The notes: generated by a model not told the origin, from the sequence alone. Positions 42,040 through 52,721 are shown, counted from the first letter of the stretch. The stretch is DNA of 64,000 bases from Streblospio benedicti (GCA_019095985.1 CM032666.1:1179450-1243449); one strand, 5' to 3'. Numbers and translations are program-made.

Positions 42040-42756
42040 ATTGATCATTAAATAAAGAGGATCATCATAATAAGATATACATTATACAGTTTGAAGAGCG
42101 TTATCATATAACTTGGGTTCCTTAAGTAAGGAATGTTAATGGTGTATAATGTTTGCTCACAAATCTATTATCCATTAGAAGAGACTTATCGTTTATTGCT
42201 CACGCCTCAGTCGTTCTGTTCACTCAACGAGTTTTGGTGCTTAAAAAATTATCCTACTTTTTGTGTCAAAGGTTTAGTCACTTGATGAACTGTACAGTAG
42301 AACCTCCACCTCTCTAATGAGACGACTGTTAAACATGGGAGTTGATCCTGACGTGTGGACTGCGGAGTGATAACTATCCTTTAACTTCCAATGTCTTTAT
42401 TATTCACTTGTATTCTTCATTCATACAACAATCACATACATACATATATATAACAGACAATAGCTACATCAGCCTATCATAATGAAACTGCTGTGTACTC
42501 TATACCTCGGACATAGGGACAATAGTACTAGACACATTGTTACTTCTGCGTGGTGGTTATATACAGACACCAGACGTGCTGACATGCTTGTCTGCATGTT
42601 CACCTTGAACCATATGATCACAGAACATGACTTTACATACATGCTTCATGATTAAGTATGTTTCACCTTGATCTACATACTGAGGCTAACAGCATGTCAT
42701 ATCACTGGACACAAGTGTACACAGCTGTACGAGGTGCACTACCAATCGAACCGCGT
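42040..42756. other. Intergenic stretch with isolated MITE terminus
   Basis: TACAGTAGAACCTCCACC at 42293-42310 with a short interior remnant. Otherwise nothing recognised. Confidence 0.45.
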
Positions 42757-42975
42757 AACAACCACCTCTATAATAAAACAACTTTTCACAGTGCCAAACC
42801 TTCATAAGGCTGCCAAAATGAACCTCTATATAGAGACAACCTCTCCATTGAGACCACCTCTATAAAAGACCACTTTTTACAGTGCCAAACCTTCATAAGG
42901 TTGTCAAAATGAACCTCTGTACAGGGAACACCTCTCTTGTCCCAAAGGTGGTACTAATTGAGAGGTTCTACTGTA
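42757..42975 (+). mobile_element. CAGTAGAACC MITE with duplicated interior, 5' end lost
   Basis: The block ACAGTGCCAAACCTTCATAA, ..CAAAATGAACCTCT occurs twice (near 42788 and 42877). The right end is TTGAGAGGTTCTACTGTA. Confidence 0.75.
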
Positions 42976-43093
42976 CTTGCCCTGATAATATTTTAGCGAA
43001 AATGGTTGATAGGGCATCACTCAAAATTGTCACAGCTATTTCCAACACTGTAACAGACCACTTTGATATAGACTTTGACGATCCACCAACGCT

Positions 43094-43153
43094 CCATACA
43101 GAGACCACTTGACCCCAGTTCTATGGTGGTTTCAATAGACAGGTTCTGCTGTA
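43094..43153 (+). mobile_element. CAGTAGAACC MITE, 3' part
   Basis: CCATACAGAGACCACTTGAC to GACAGGTTCTGCTGTA. Confidence 0.55.
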
Positions 43154-43271
43154 AACTATCTGGGTACTCTACACTGAGCACAATACATGTGCTCAGAACC
43201 ACACACAAACCCCTTATACAATAACTCACACTCAGTGAGTACTCTGCTGTAATGAACATTTGAAATATACA

Positions 43272-43448
43272 ACATAACCTCTAACAAAAGGCAACCTTTA
43301 CAAAACGACCACCTCTATAGTAAGGCCATTTTCTACAGTCCCAAACCTTCATAAAGAGACCACCTCTATAGGAAGCCTGTTTTTGGACAACCATCACTTC
43401 CATCAGGAGACCAACTGTTTGTGGTGTTAATAGAGAGGTTCTGCTGTA
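43272..43448 (+). mobile_element. CAGTAGAACC MITE, near-complete
   Basis: ACATAACCTCTAACAAAAGG, centre TTTCTACAGTCCCAAACC, right end GAGAGGTTCTGCTGTA. Confidence 0.7.
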
Positions 43449-43638
43449 CCCAGACATACACTATATCCCTCTATTTCCTGTATGAAGGTAATCAGCTATC
43501 AGTAATCCACCCACCTCCAACCCCCACACACAAGAATGCACATACCTCATCACCTATTCCGGCCACTGCCAAATTGCATGTCAAGGTTTAATTCAGTCTA
43601 TAAGTATTTTGTTACAATGATCCAAAACCATAAACATT

Positions 43639-43809
43639 TACAGTAGAACCTCTCTATAAAGACCAACCCCATACACTCTCAATTATACAGGTGGTCACCT
43701 TACAGAGTTTTGCAGTGGCTGCTTTATGAAGGTTCGTGACCACCCAAAATAGTCTTACCATAGAGGTGGTCTTTGTATTGAGGTGGCCATGACTGGAGGT
43801 TCTACTGTA
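43639..43809 (-). mobile_element. CAGTAGAACC MITE, full length
   Basis: TACAGTAGAACCTCTCTATA to GGAGGTTCTACTGTA, 171 bp, reverse interior (ATAGAGGTGGTCTTTGTATT). Confidence 0.8.
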
Positions 43810-44303
43810 GCCTTCATTAACCTTATTACTCCAATCTGAGATTGAACATTCTATCAATAGAGAACAATCAATCCATGGTGTATAATGTCGCCTCTAGAAC
43901 CCGGTGTAGATGTGTGGGCGGTGGGCTCATTTATATACGGCATTGTATTTGACACAGAGACATGGCGCTTTTTTTGAGTTTGTCATTTCAAAAGTCAAAA
44001 ATTCAACAATCTACTTTTTGAATCTCTAAAAAAACACATTTCCCATTCATTATCAAAAGTCACAAACTTACAAACGTTTTTTTTACATACAAACTCATTG
44101 TTGAAGCATCTTGTGACTTTTTCTTAAAGAAGCGATGATATGTTCATAAACAAAATCTGAACCAATTCCAATTCAAAAAAATACATTCATAAAACAACAG
44201 AATACCTATGAATTAATTATGGGTATATTATAAAAATAGATATAAAAATACAATTATTTTAAAGGACATATTTTCACACCATTTGACTTTGGATTAGAGT
44301 AAG
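43810..44303. other. Intergenic stretch, nothing recognised
   Basis: No supported gene or repeat. Confidence 0.4.
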
Positions 44304-44346
44304 AAGACCACCTCTATGGGTAAGACCAACTAAATACATGATTATA

Positions 44347-44519
44347 TACAGTGGAACCACCAACTCTCTATTGAGACCACCTCTATAATAAGACCACTTT
44401 TCACTGTCCCCAACCTTCATAAACCAAACCAAAATAAAACCTGTATAAAAGACCACATCTCTATTGAGACCACCTAACACTATGTCCCAAAGGTGGTCCT
44501 TATAGAAAATTCTACTGTA
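44347..44519 (+). mobile_element. CAGTAGAACC MITE, full length
   Basis: TACAGTGGAACCACCAACTC to GAAAATTCTACTGTA. A separate fragment AGAAGACCACCTCTATGGG lies just upstream at 44301. Confidence 0.75.
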
Positions 44520-44574
44520 ACTTAGCTGATCTCTAACTGATGATAAAAGTCCCTGTACCTTGTACCCAGCTTCC

Positions 44575-44700
44575 GGATCCATCATGGGTGACGTGGGCGG
44601 TGGTGGGAGGCCGGATCAGCAGCAGGATTAACCTGTAATTAACACACTTTGATGTTGTCTGTGATTATGATGCGTGGGGCCTCCCACAATGATACAGGAT
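44575..44700. promoter_or_regulatory. Candidate conserved non-coding element
   Basis: A GC-rich, repeat-free island with GGATTAACCTGTAATTAACA (homeodomain-type cores), CTTTGATG (TCF/LEF-type core) and GTGATTATGATGCG. Inference from motif content only. Confidence 0.25.
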
Positions 44701-44709
44701 GCAGACAGA

Positions 44710-45278
44710 TGCAGGATTCAAATTGTGCAAGAGTTATATACAGTAGAGTCTATAGATCATTGATGAATTATGAACGTTTTTGTATTGATTTGCAATAAAA
44801 TTGAAAATAAGTGGTTTTAAAACTTAAAATCCATGTAAATTGATAAAGGGGGAAAAATATAAAAATTTTGAGGCAAGGTTTTCTAGATAAATATACAAAT
44901 TTTTGTAACTGAATTGTGATTTTGGTCATTTTGATGTTTTACTATCAGTTATATGCTTCACAGGCAAAGTTGTAAATTTTTCACTTATTGCTTTATAAAA
45001 AAAATGTTCATCAATCTATACAATTCAAAACTTGTTGTGTCATTAGATTAGATAATTATCTACAAAATAAGGTGTAATTTGTAAAATTGAAGCAATAATG
45101 AGTGAGAAAATCAAAGTTTAATAAAATTCGTAAAAAAGAGTTCACAGTCCCTTAATAAAGTACACTGTATTCTGTAGCTATATACAGTAGTCTTCAGATG
45201 GAGGATTCAAATTGTTCAGTAGATATACAGCAGTCTGTTGAGGATTCAAATTGCGCAGTACATGTAGTTACATACATA
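44710..45278. other. AT-rich stretch bounded by short repeats
   Basis: (A/G)GGATTCAAATTG(T/C)(G/T)CA occurs near 44714, 45203 and 45241, each followed by TATACAGTAG or a similar end. The AT-rich middle (44760-45180) may be an insertion between duplicated flanks. Confidence 0.4.
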
Positions 45279-45425
45279 ACAGTAGAGTCTGCTTAAAAAT
45301 ACGTCAGAGGATGATATTTCATAGAGACCACCTGGGCTGGCTTAAAGTGGTCTTAATAGAGGTGGTCAGTTTATGAGGGTTCATATTTGTCACTATGGAG
45401 GTTTGGAACTATGAGAAATCTACCC
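45279..45425 (-). mobile_element. CAGTAGAACC MITE, degenerate
   Basis: ACAGTAGAGTCTGCTTAAAA, then GGTCTTAATAGAGGTGGTCA and CTATGGAGGTTTGGAAC. Confidence 0.55.
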
Positions 45426-45534
45426 ACTGGCCATTCCTTCATTATGATCTACATGTCCAACATCTATACTGGTCTATACCTACACCTGTAGCAACCATCC
45501 ACCCAAGATATGCCACTGTACAAATACGTATTGA

Positions 45535-45798
45535 TTCTTGAACAGATTTTACTTAGTCTTAGTTAATGGAACAGCCTACCCGAAGATGTGATTAAGTGCA
45601 AAACTTTAAATGCATTCAAGAATAGTTTAGATAAACATCGGTCTAACGTAAAATATATAACTGAATCTCCCATTTCTCACCACATGCATGACTTTTAAGA
45701 TATAATAGAGAAAGTGTTTAAATAACATAGTTAGGACCAGTCAACAGGTTTTTAAACCTATGGAAGACCGAAGAGGATGAATGTATGTATGTATGAAC
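45535..45798 (+). mobile_element. LINE (non-LTR) 3' end with reverse-transcriptase C-terminus
   Basis: 45567-45698 reads in one frame as WNSLPEDVIKCKTLNAFKNS followed by LDKH, the standard C-terminal motif of animal non-LTR reverse transcriptases of the CR1/L2/jockey type, ending at TAA 45696-45698. A 3' tail of about 90 bp follows, ending in GAATG(TATG)n. The copy is strongly 5'-truncated (an in-frame TAA lies just before W), so it is inactive. Confidence 0.75.
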
Positions 45799-47671
45799 AG
45801 CAGAAGACTGACACTCTTATTTGTAGTCTGGAACACAATGTGGCAATATATAATCGTTCACAGCTGTCATTGAGTATTATAAATCATGCATGTATGTCTG
45901 TGGTACAAATGCATTTCATGACTGCTGATAATCGCTGATTAAGTTGTAAAATAATAAACAAAATAATAATAATCGGAAACTTTTATTATAAATCACATTT
46001 TATTCTAAGTGTTAAATTAAGTCTTAGACAAAAATTTAAATAAAAACTTAAACTTAAATTATTTTAACACTAGCTACCAGTATTATTCCAATTAAAAAAA
46101 AACAGATAAGGCCAGGGGAGGTAAGTTTGAAATAACCCCCGATTTAAAAAATTTCAAATGGCTGTCACTGTCCTTTGATGACTCGCCAACGATTCATTAA
46201 AAAATCCATGTTTTTATCATATTGAGCCGGGAAAATGGCACCATGTCCGCTTTGTAATGGTATAAAGGTCGCCTCTGGCATTCAAATAGCAGGCCCTGGG
46301 ATGCAGAACCATGGGATGGACACGGATGTGTATATGTTTCCTCTTAAAAGCAGTAAGTTTTATTTTTCTCACGTATTGATAAAAAGTTTTTGATGAAAAA
46401 GACATTTATTTAGTTTTAGTTGAGAGGAGGTAATTTTGGAATGTTCAATTGATTTGACAACCGGAATCATAGTAAAACCAAGACAAATATGAAGATGGCT
46501 GTAAATGCCGATTTTCACACAAATTTTTTCCTTTCTTTGTGATGATTTGAGCTTTCAAGATTTCCTAGATGTAAATGAATCATTTGATAAGTTTCATCAT
46601 ACTTTGACTGGTTTTGGCTAAGCCCTTAACCGGGACTCAACCCTGTCAGACAAGGAATTACTTGGGACCTACGAGGGCTAAGGACGTAATACATGTATGC
46701 CATTCGTTCCTACACTCTTTTAACTGGTATTAAATCAGCTGCACATGTTTGCTATTTTATTGCGTATCTGATGAAAGAACAACCATGCTGTGCCACCCAC
46801 ATGTAGCAGCTACTCCCTAGATCCATAGTGGCTCTTGTGTAAAACCTTTGAGAGTCCAAATGTATTCAGCCACTTGCCACCCTAAGATGGGTCAGCACCA
46901 GGCAAATGAATACCAGAGATGGATTATACATGGTCTAAAGTAGTCTTGAACTCAAACCATTAAACCATCAGGTCTTATCATCATTGAATGTGCACGGAAT
47001 TGACTAGTGTCTTCAACTTTCATGGAAATCCACATTGACCCACCTCACTAAATAAAGACCAAAATGACCATTGGTACAGTGACTACTGAATATCTTTATT
47101 ATTCCCCCATCCCAAAATGGGAAATAATTTAAATAAAAACTTCCTGACTTTGAATAAAGAATGCGCTTTATTTTTGCATTCGCAGTGATCGGGAAAATTT
47201 ACAGTCTACATTTATTTATTCCATAGAAAAACAACAGCCAGATAACACGTTTTCATGCACTATGGGGGGAGCAGCTAAAACCATTTTACTTCACTTTACT
47301 TACTTATAATGGAGTTTGTTTGCATTATGAACGTCACAACAGTCTGCGACTCGCCGAAGTAAGTTTCAAAGAAAAATCCATGTTATCTATTCAACTTAAA
47401 ATCCCGTAATAAACCCATGTCCCGGACGTAATGCATTTTTAGGGGTCAAGAATTGTAAAAATGCAGGGAAAAACAGAAGTTCACATCTCTCTGTATCATA
47501 TAATAGTTTTTATAGACACATTTTCTAAAGGCAGACAAAATATGATCCACTACAACAGAATACAGTAGGCTCCATTTATCGAGAACTCTCATATGTCAAT
47601 CTCTCTAACATTTCCCTCTTGCTACTACGTTAGAAATTACTTGGGAAACTCGCAATTTCGGTTCCATCAAA
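45799..47671. other. Intergenic stretch
   Basis: No gene supported. AACCGGGACTCAACCCTG near 46630 resembles a reverse B box. ATTATTCCCCCATCCC pairs with GGGAAATAAT around 47098-47128 as a small hairpin. Confidence 0.35.
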
Positions 47672-47820
47672 ATTAAGAGACCACCTCTGTAATAAGACAA
47701 TGTTTCTATCCCTCAGCTCCATAAAGGGACCACCTCTGTAATAAGACATATATCTACACTTGGGATTTCAGATCAATAAGTAAGATAAAAACAAAAAGAC
47801 CACCTATGTAACGAGACGGA
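47672..47820 (+). mobile_element. CAGTAGAACC MITE fragments
   Basis: AGAGACCACCTCTGTAATAA, GGGACCACCTCTGTAATAAG and AAAAGACCACCTATGTAACG; no termini. Confidence 0.5.
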
Positions 47821-48229
47821 TTCTTAAACAATGTAACTCATGTCTAAGGAAGTGCTGATTTCTACCAATGTACTCACATCTGTGAAAATACTCATTTCCT
47901 ATAACATACTGATGTCTAAACCCGAGCGTAGATCAGATTCATGTTTTCACCATCAAGTACAGTCTTTGCTATGATTTTTTATATCAAACACACCCACAAC
48001 GAATCATGAACACCATATTGGAATATCGCATTTCTATACATACATGAGCAGAATTGAGCCAAAGAATCTTGATTGTCTCCTCCGGGTGAACAGACCGATT
48101 GACTGGTGTGCTCATTATTACGGAACATTGAGCACATTTCTGACAGTGTATAATCATAATGACAAAGCTTGGCTGCGATATCGGTAACAATGGATCCCAC
48201 CAACACAGCCATTGTGAGTCCATAGTGCA
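47821..48229. other. Intergenic stretch, nothing recognised
   Basis: The 118- and 125-codon minus-strand frames starting in the MITE below have no domains. Confidence 0.4.
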
Positions 48230-48318
48230 GCCTCCAAATACGGTCACCTCTATAGAGAGACCACCTCTGTGGTGGGCGAATATTCCACTGCACGAAACCT
48301 CTATGAAGCTTTTCATTA
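48230..48318 (+). mobile_element. CAGTAGAACC MITE fragment
   Basis: CTATAGAGAGACCACCTCTG next to a complete copy. Confidence 0.5.
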
Positions 48319-48483
48319 TACAGTAGAGCCTCCAATTAAGACCACCTCTATAAAAGACCACTTTTCACAGTTCCAAACCTTCATAAAGCTACCAAAATGA
48401 ACATCTGTAATGAGACCACCTCTCTAATGAGACCAACTAGCACTGGGTCCCACAGGCGGTCGTAATAGTGAGGTTCCACTGTA
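48319..48483 (+). mobile_element. CAGTAGAACC MITE, full length
   Basis: TACAGTAGAGCCTCCAATTA to GTGAGGTTCCACTGTA, 165 bp, standard interior. Confidence 0.8.
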
Positions 48484-48962
48484 TGTTTCCACTGTGGAGT
48501 AGATTAAGGATTATTAAATCTCCCTCATGACCTTGACCCCATTTTGGGTGAGCTGACCAGTGCTACGTGGGCCACAGTGACCAAGGGTCATCTCAACTTG
48601 GTCAACATTAAATTTATAGCTTATCCTACATCCTGTGTGTGTTGTGCCCCCCCCCCACCTGGGCCAAAAACTTGTAAAGAGATAAAGATGAACAAATATG
48701 AACTTCCATAAACAGACCACCTCTTACCAGACTTCATGTTGATAAACATAACATGGTTTCTTGTCTATGTCCATAAAAAAGGGATGTCGCATGGAAGGCG
48801 TTTGCATTGTGACTAAAAACTGTAAATGTTAAATCTGGCTTGTTACTCTTATAGTCAAGTAGATTTTGCTAAAGAAATATTACTGTGAAACCATAAATTT
48901 AACATAAAGTAAAAAATGATAATGATGTATTTCTTATTGTGTTTTGTAATTAGTATTGTAGT
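48484..48962. other. Intergenic stretch, nothing recognised
   Basis: A C homopolymer lies near 48647. No gene or repeat supported. Confidence 0.4.
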
Positions 48963-49543
48963 AAAATTAGAACACAATTATATATAAGGTTACACTATAG
49001 TATCAGTTTTCTATCTATTGAATGAAATAGAGAAACAGAATTCATGTGAGAAACTTGACTTTTCAAAAACATAGGTCACAAGATAGAATACTTCACAACC
49101 ACATCAAGGATAAAACATTACCTAGGAATTGTTTTACTGATATTTCAAATAGTATAAATAGTGTTTGAAACTTGCAGGGAAAAGTTCGGGTTCAGCAGGG
49201 CCCTTAACTTTAAACAGTTGGGGGCAATGATCATAAGTTAAGGGCCCTGCTGTGCAATGTGTTTGAAATGTTGGCAAAAGAAAGTGGTTGCTTTTAAAGA
49301 CACGTATTTGAATATGATAAAGTATAGAATTTACACCAATATTCACCAAAAATAGTTGAGGGACAGTAGGGCCCTTAAGTGCTAAAAGTTAAGGGCCCTG
49401 GTCAATAGTTGGGGGCTCAGGGCCCTCGGGCCCCCTACTATTTCAAACACTGAGTATAAAGTTGAACAGAGCCTTTTGAATAGTATCACATTAGAAAAAG
49501 GATTACAATGGCAAACCACAGTGATGAGCAACAGAAGTCAATG
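48963..49543 (+). repeat. Upstream copy of the duplicated zinc-finger leader
   Basis: From AAAATTAGAACACAA through CAGAATTCATGTGAGAAAC and ATAGTATCACATTAGAAA to GATTACAATGGCAAACCACA this segment parallels 49548-49834. It includes a start codon at about 49508 that opens only 15 codons ([15 protein letters not shown]) before TAG. The hAT-type MITE at 49159-49452 makes it longer than its partner. Confidence 0.8.
49159..49452. mobile_element. hAT-type MITE with 8-bp target duplication
   Basis: Ends TAGTGTTTGAAA and TTTCAAACACTG (one mismatch at the outermost base), flanked by AGTATAAA at 49151-49158 and again at 49453-49460. The 8-bp duplication and CAGTGTTTG end are typical of the hAT superfamily. 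Inside, AGCAGGGCCCTTAACT (49194-49209) is perfectly inverted at 49236-49251, and GGGCCCTTAA-type motifs recur. The element is absent from the parallel position of the downstream leader copy. Confidence 0.85.
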
Positions 49544-49547
49544 CAGC

Positions 49548-49791
49548 AAAATTAGAACACAACATATATAAGTAAGGTTATATTATGTGTATCAGTTTTC
49601 TATTGATGGAATGAAATTGAAAAACAGAATTCATGTGAGAAACAGTGACTTTGTAAACACAGAGGTGGAATACTTCATGGCCCTCTCAAGGATAAAATAT
49701 TACGTTAGAACTGTTACATTGGTGTACTAAAAAGTATTTAGTTGAACAGAGCCTTTTTAATAGTATCACATTAGAAATAAAAAGGATTACA
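49548..49791 (+). repeat. Downstream copy of the duplicated leader
   Basis: Immediate upstream region of the zinc-finger gene, parallel to 48963-49507 without the MITE. Whether it is a 5' untranslated region, promoter or intron is not shown. Confidence 0.7.
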
Positions 49792-50823
49792 ATGGCAAAA
49801 CACAGTGATGAGCAACAGAAGTCAATGTTGAAGGAGAAATTGGTCAGCGGAAGTGACGCTCTGAAATCACAAGACAAACCACACAAATGTACTGATTGTG
49901 GCAAGTGTTTTAGTGTCAGTAGGTCGTTGACCAGGCACATGAAAATCCACACTGGCGAGAAAGAACATCAGTGTATGGTGTGTAAGAAATCATTTAGTGA
50001 AAGTGGAATTCTGAAAATCCACATGATAATTCACACTGGGGAGAAACCTTATGAGTGCAACCAATGTGGCAACTGTTTTAGTGATCGTAGTGCATTGACC
50101 AGACACATGAGAATCCACACTGGGGAGAAAGAACATCAGTGTATAGTGTGTGAGAAATCATTCAGTCAAAGTGCAAATCTGACAAGACATATGAGAATCC
50201 ACACTGGGGAGAAAGAATATCAGTGTATAGTGTGTGAGAAATCATTCAGTCAAAAGGGAAGTCTGGAAAGTCACATAAGAACCCACACTGGTGAGAAACC
50301 TTATGAGTGTAGTGAATGTGGCAAATGTTTTAGTCGCAACAGTCACTTGACCAGCCACATGAGAATCCACACTGGCGAGAAAGAATATCAGTGTACAGTG
50401 TGTGAGATAGCATTCAGTCAAAAGGGACATCTTGAAAGTCACATAAGAACCCACACTGGTGAGAAACCTTATGAGTGTAGTGAATGTGGCAAGTGTTTTA
50501 GTCGCAGAAGTCACTTGACTAGCCACATGAGAATCCACACTGGGGAGAAAGAATATCAGTGTACAATGTGTGAAAAATCATTTAGTGAAAGTGGAACTCT
50601 GAAGACCCACATGAGAATCCACACTGGGGAGAAACCTTATGAGTGCAACCAATGTGGCAAATGTTTTAGTGTCAGTAGCGCCTTGACCAGACACATGAGA
50701 ATCCACACTGGAGAGAAAGTACATCAGTGTACAGTGTGTGAGAAATCATTCAGTCAAAGTGGACATCTGAAATACCACATAAGAACTCACATTGGTCAGA
50801 AACCTTATGAGTGTAGTGAATGA
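49792..50823 (+). CDS. C2H2 zinc-finger protein, eleven complete fingers
   Basis: A frame of 343 codons. After a leader of about 32 residues ([12 protein letters not shown]..) come eleven complete C2H2 fingers with TGEK linkers, from [17 protein letters not shown] to [18 protein letters not shown] twelfth finger stops after its first cysteine (YECSE, then TGA), where the repeat unit predicts the second cysteine. Fingers 5-6 and 7-8 are a recent 168-bp duplication (50221-50388 and 50389-50556). The expected role is nuclear DNA binding; targets are unknown and no effector domain is visible. It is a paralogue of the gene at 8312-9343. The ATG matches that paralogue's start; an alternative upstream ATG lies in the duplicated leader but opens only a 15-codon frame. 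Confidence 0.9.
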   Translation: MAKHSDEQQKSMLKEKLVSGSDALKSQDKPHKCTDCGKCFSVSRSLTRHMKIHTGEKEHQCMVCKKSFSESGILKIHMIIHTGEKPYECNQCGNCFSDRSALTRHMRIHTGEKEHQCIVCEKSFSQSANLTRHMRIHTGEKEYQCIVCEKSFSQKGSLESHIRTHTGEKPYECSECGKCFSRNSHLTSHMRIHTGEKEYQCTVCEIAFSQKGHLESHIRTHTGEKPYECSECGKCFSRRSHLTSHMRIHTGEKEYQCTMCEKSFSESGTLKTHMRIHTGEKPYECNQCGKCFSVSSALTRHMRIHTGEKVHQCTVCEKSFSQSGHLKYHIRTHIGQKPYECSE

Positions 50824-50893
50824 ATACTTTGGATGCATATCAATGTATATTTCTTTCATCAAATCAGAAACTGAAGAATTTATTATAGTGGTC

Positions 50894-50899
50894 AATAAA
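50894..50899 (+). terminator. Candidate polyadenylation signal
   Basis: AATAAA lies 71 bases after the stop codon of the zinc-finger gene. Position is plausible; no transcript data. Confidence 0.45.
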
Positions 50900-51434
50900 T
50901 GTAAGCAGCATTACAATTTATGACCGTATGACTGCTACGCATGCTGTTCTGTGTGATCTCTTTGATATTCATTGATTTTGGAGCTTTTCTTAGTAGTTTA
51001 ATAAAATCAAATGTAACTATTGAACCACGCAAGACAAATGTACATATCTTGAAAGTGGGGCAAAAGTAGCCTGGCTGAGAACTGACCATATAGAGATTAT
51101 TGATTTTGTATTGATTCTGTATAGACAGTCCTGATACAACATATTTTTACAGGGCTGGAGGTGGATATCAAATGAAAATACATGGAAAAGACTGATAAAT
51201 GTTATTGCGTCTATACAACTACAGATTTAATTTCAACAAATGCTATTGGCCCACGTTTGGAGCAATATGAAAAAAAAATGTTTGTTTTAATAGTAGAGAT
51301 TCTGGAACTAATAGATTATCATAAATTGTTTGCATTGTAATATAGAACGTAGAATTGTAATATGTTTGACAAACCTCACTATTATAGTTCATTTTTCATA
51401 TTTGTAGGCATTATAGTGAATTTATTTGTAAAAG
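50900..51434. other. 3' flank of the zinc-finger gene
   Basis: AT-rich. 51277-51400 and 51767-51850 share TGTTTGTTT(T/A)AATAGTAGAG and GTAATATG, so the foldback element below sits between diverged duplicate flanks. Confidence 0.45.
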
Positions 51435-51655
51435 TTGTTGGTTTTTACTTCTTTTTCTGTGTGTTTGGAGACAAAATTATGAATGTAATTTTTTTTTCTT
51501 ATTTCAAAATAGAAGAGTAATTTCAGGTAATTTATTAAGAACTATTCGACATTTCGACACATAATATATAAAAGTTTATGAAAACTAATAATCTAGTAAT
51601 TTTAAATTCATAATTTTGTCTCCAAACACACAGAAAAAGAAGTAAAAACCAACAA
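51435..51655. mobile_element. Foldback element with 50-bp perfect inverted arms
   Basis: 51435-51484 is the exact reverse complement of 51606-51655; the arm begins TTGTTGGTTTTTACTTC and includes CTGTGTGTTTGGAGAC. The middle (121 bp) is AT-rich without coding. Perfect arms imply recent activity or gene conversion. A reduced relative is at 35244-35337. Confidence 0.85.
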
Positions 51656-52515
51656 TGAGACCACCTGTGTTGTCTAGAATTAAACAAATTGCAAAAATAT
51701 TTGTAAAAGTTTTGTTTAGTAGCATTTATAATCATGGTGTTTACTTGTACAATAGTTTATTGTATGTTTGTTTAAATAGTAGAGATCCTTTAAAAATTAT
51801 AGTTTATTATCCATTTGTGCTTTTGTAATATGGTTGAAAAATAATATGATTATTGTAGAAATTTTACGAATAAATCCTTCTTCCATAACTCTTTTGCAAA
51901 TTTCATTCATATTTCCTGCAGATTTACTTAAGTTACTAGCCCATCATGTCTACGACATTACAATCTATCATAATTATTTCCTGTTAATTCAGACCAACAT
52001 CTAACCAGAGCTGCTAAGTGATTAAAGGAAAATATATAAAAAATACAAAACGTTATGTATTTGGTCACTTGACAAGTTCATAAATAGTGATCATAAAACT
52101 GCGATTGTAGAAGAGCAATATATGCAGCATTATAAATGGAAACTGAAAACTACATCTTTTAAGCAGACATGTTGGGAAGCTGGATGGACATTCAGGTTAT
52201 CGAGGCATTTTGGTTGCATTACGAAAATACACAGCAGAGTTCACACTTTAATGTCATGATTTATATTTCTCATATCAAAATGGTTTTATTTCTTCATTGG
52301 AAGAATGGTCACATTCTAGTTGCTATGCATTGTTTACTTCATTAATTGGTGTGACAGCAAAAATACGTACATGCCAAGATCTATTGCCATGGATATGTCC
52401 AGGGTCTAATAGACTATTAGACCCTGATATGTCATTGGATAAAAATGTTACAGGCAGAAAAGTCATTTTATGGAATTTTGACTGTGAGAAACTGTCTTGG
52501 ATTGACTGACAAATT
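51656..52515. other. Intergenic stretch, nothing recognised
   Basis: AT-rich with no supported gene. Confidence 0.4.
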
Positions 52516-52659
52516 TTGAGGTAAATCCATTTAAAAATGCTGCCTGAATATTTTTGGGCATTTTCCCATGTCCATTGTCCATCTTCTTTCTGTCACTAGG
52601 TGGCAGCATTTGACAGTCAGAAAATATTAACATAGTAAGTTTAAATGGATTTATCTCAA
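52516..52659. mobile_element. Palindromic MITE (144 bp)
   Basis: TTGAGGTAAATCCATTTAAA at 52516 is inverted with one mismatch at 52640-52659. An inner pair TGCTGCC / GGCAGCA extends the fold. No coding; family not identified. Confidence 0.7.
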
Positions 52660-52721
52660 GATTATTCCACAAATCAATCTATATGAAAAAGCAATCCAAT
52701 AAAGCTATTCACAAGTCTAAG

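Noticed and set aside
47979-48361. Overlapping 118- and 125-codon minus-strand frames
   Set aside because: They begin inside MITE modules (translated as YRGGL-type repeats) and no domain follows.
50242-50538. A 98-codon minus-strand frame
   Set aside because: Antisense shadow of the zinc-finger repeats.
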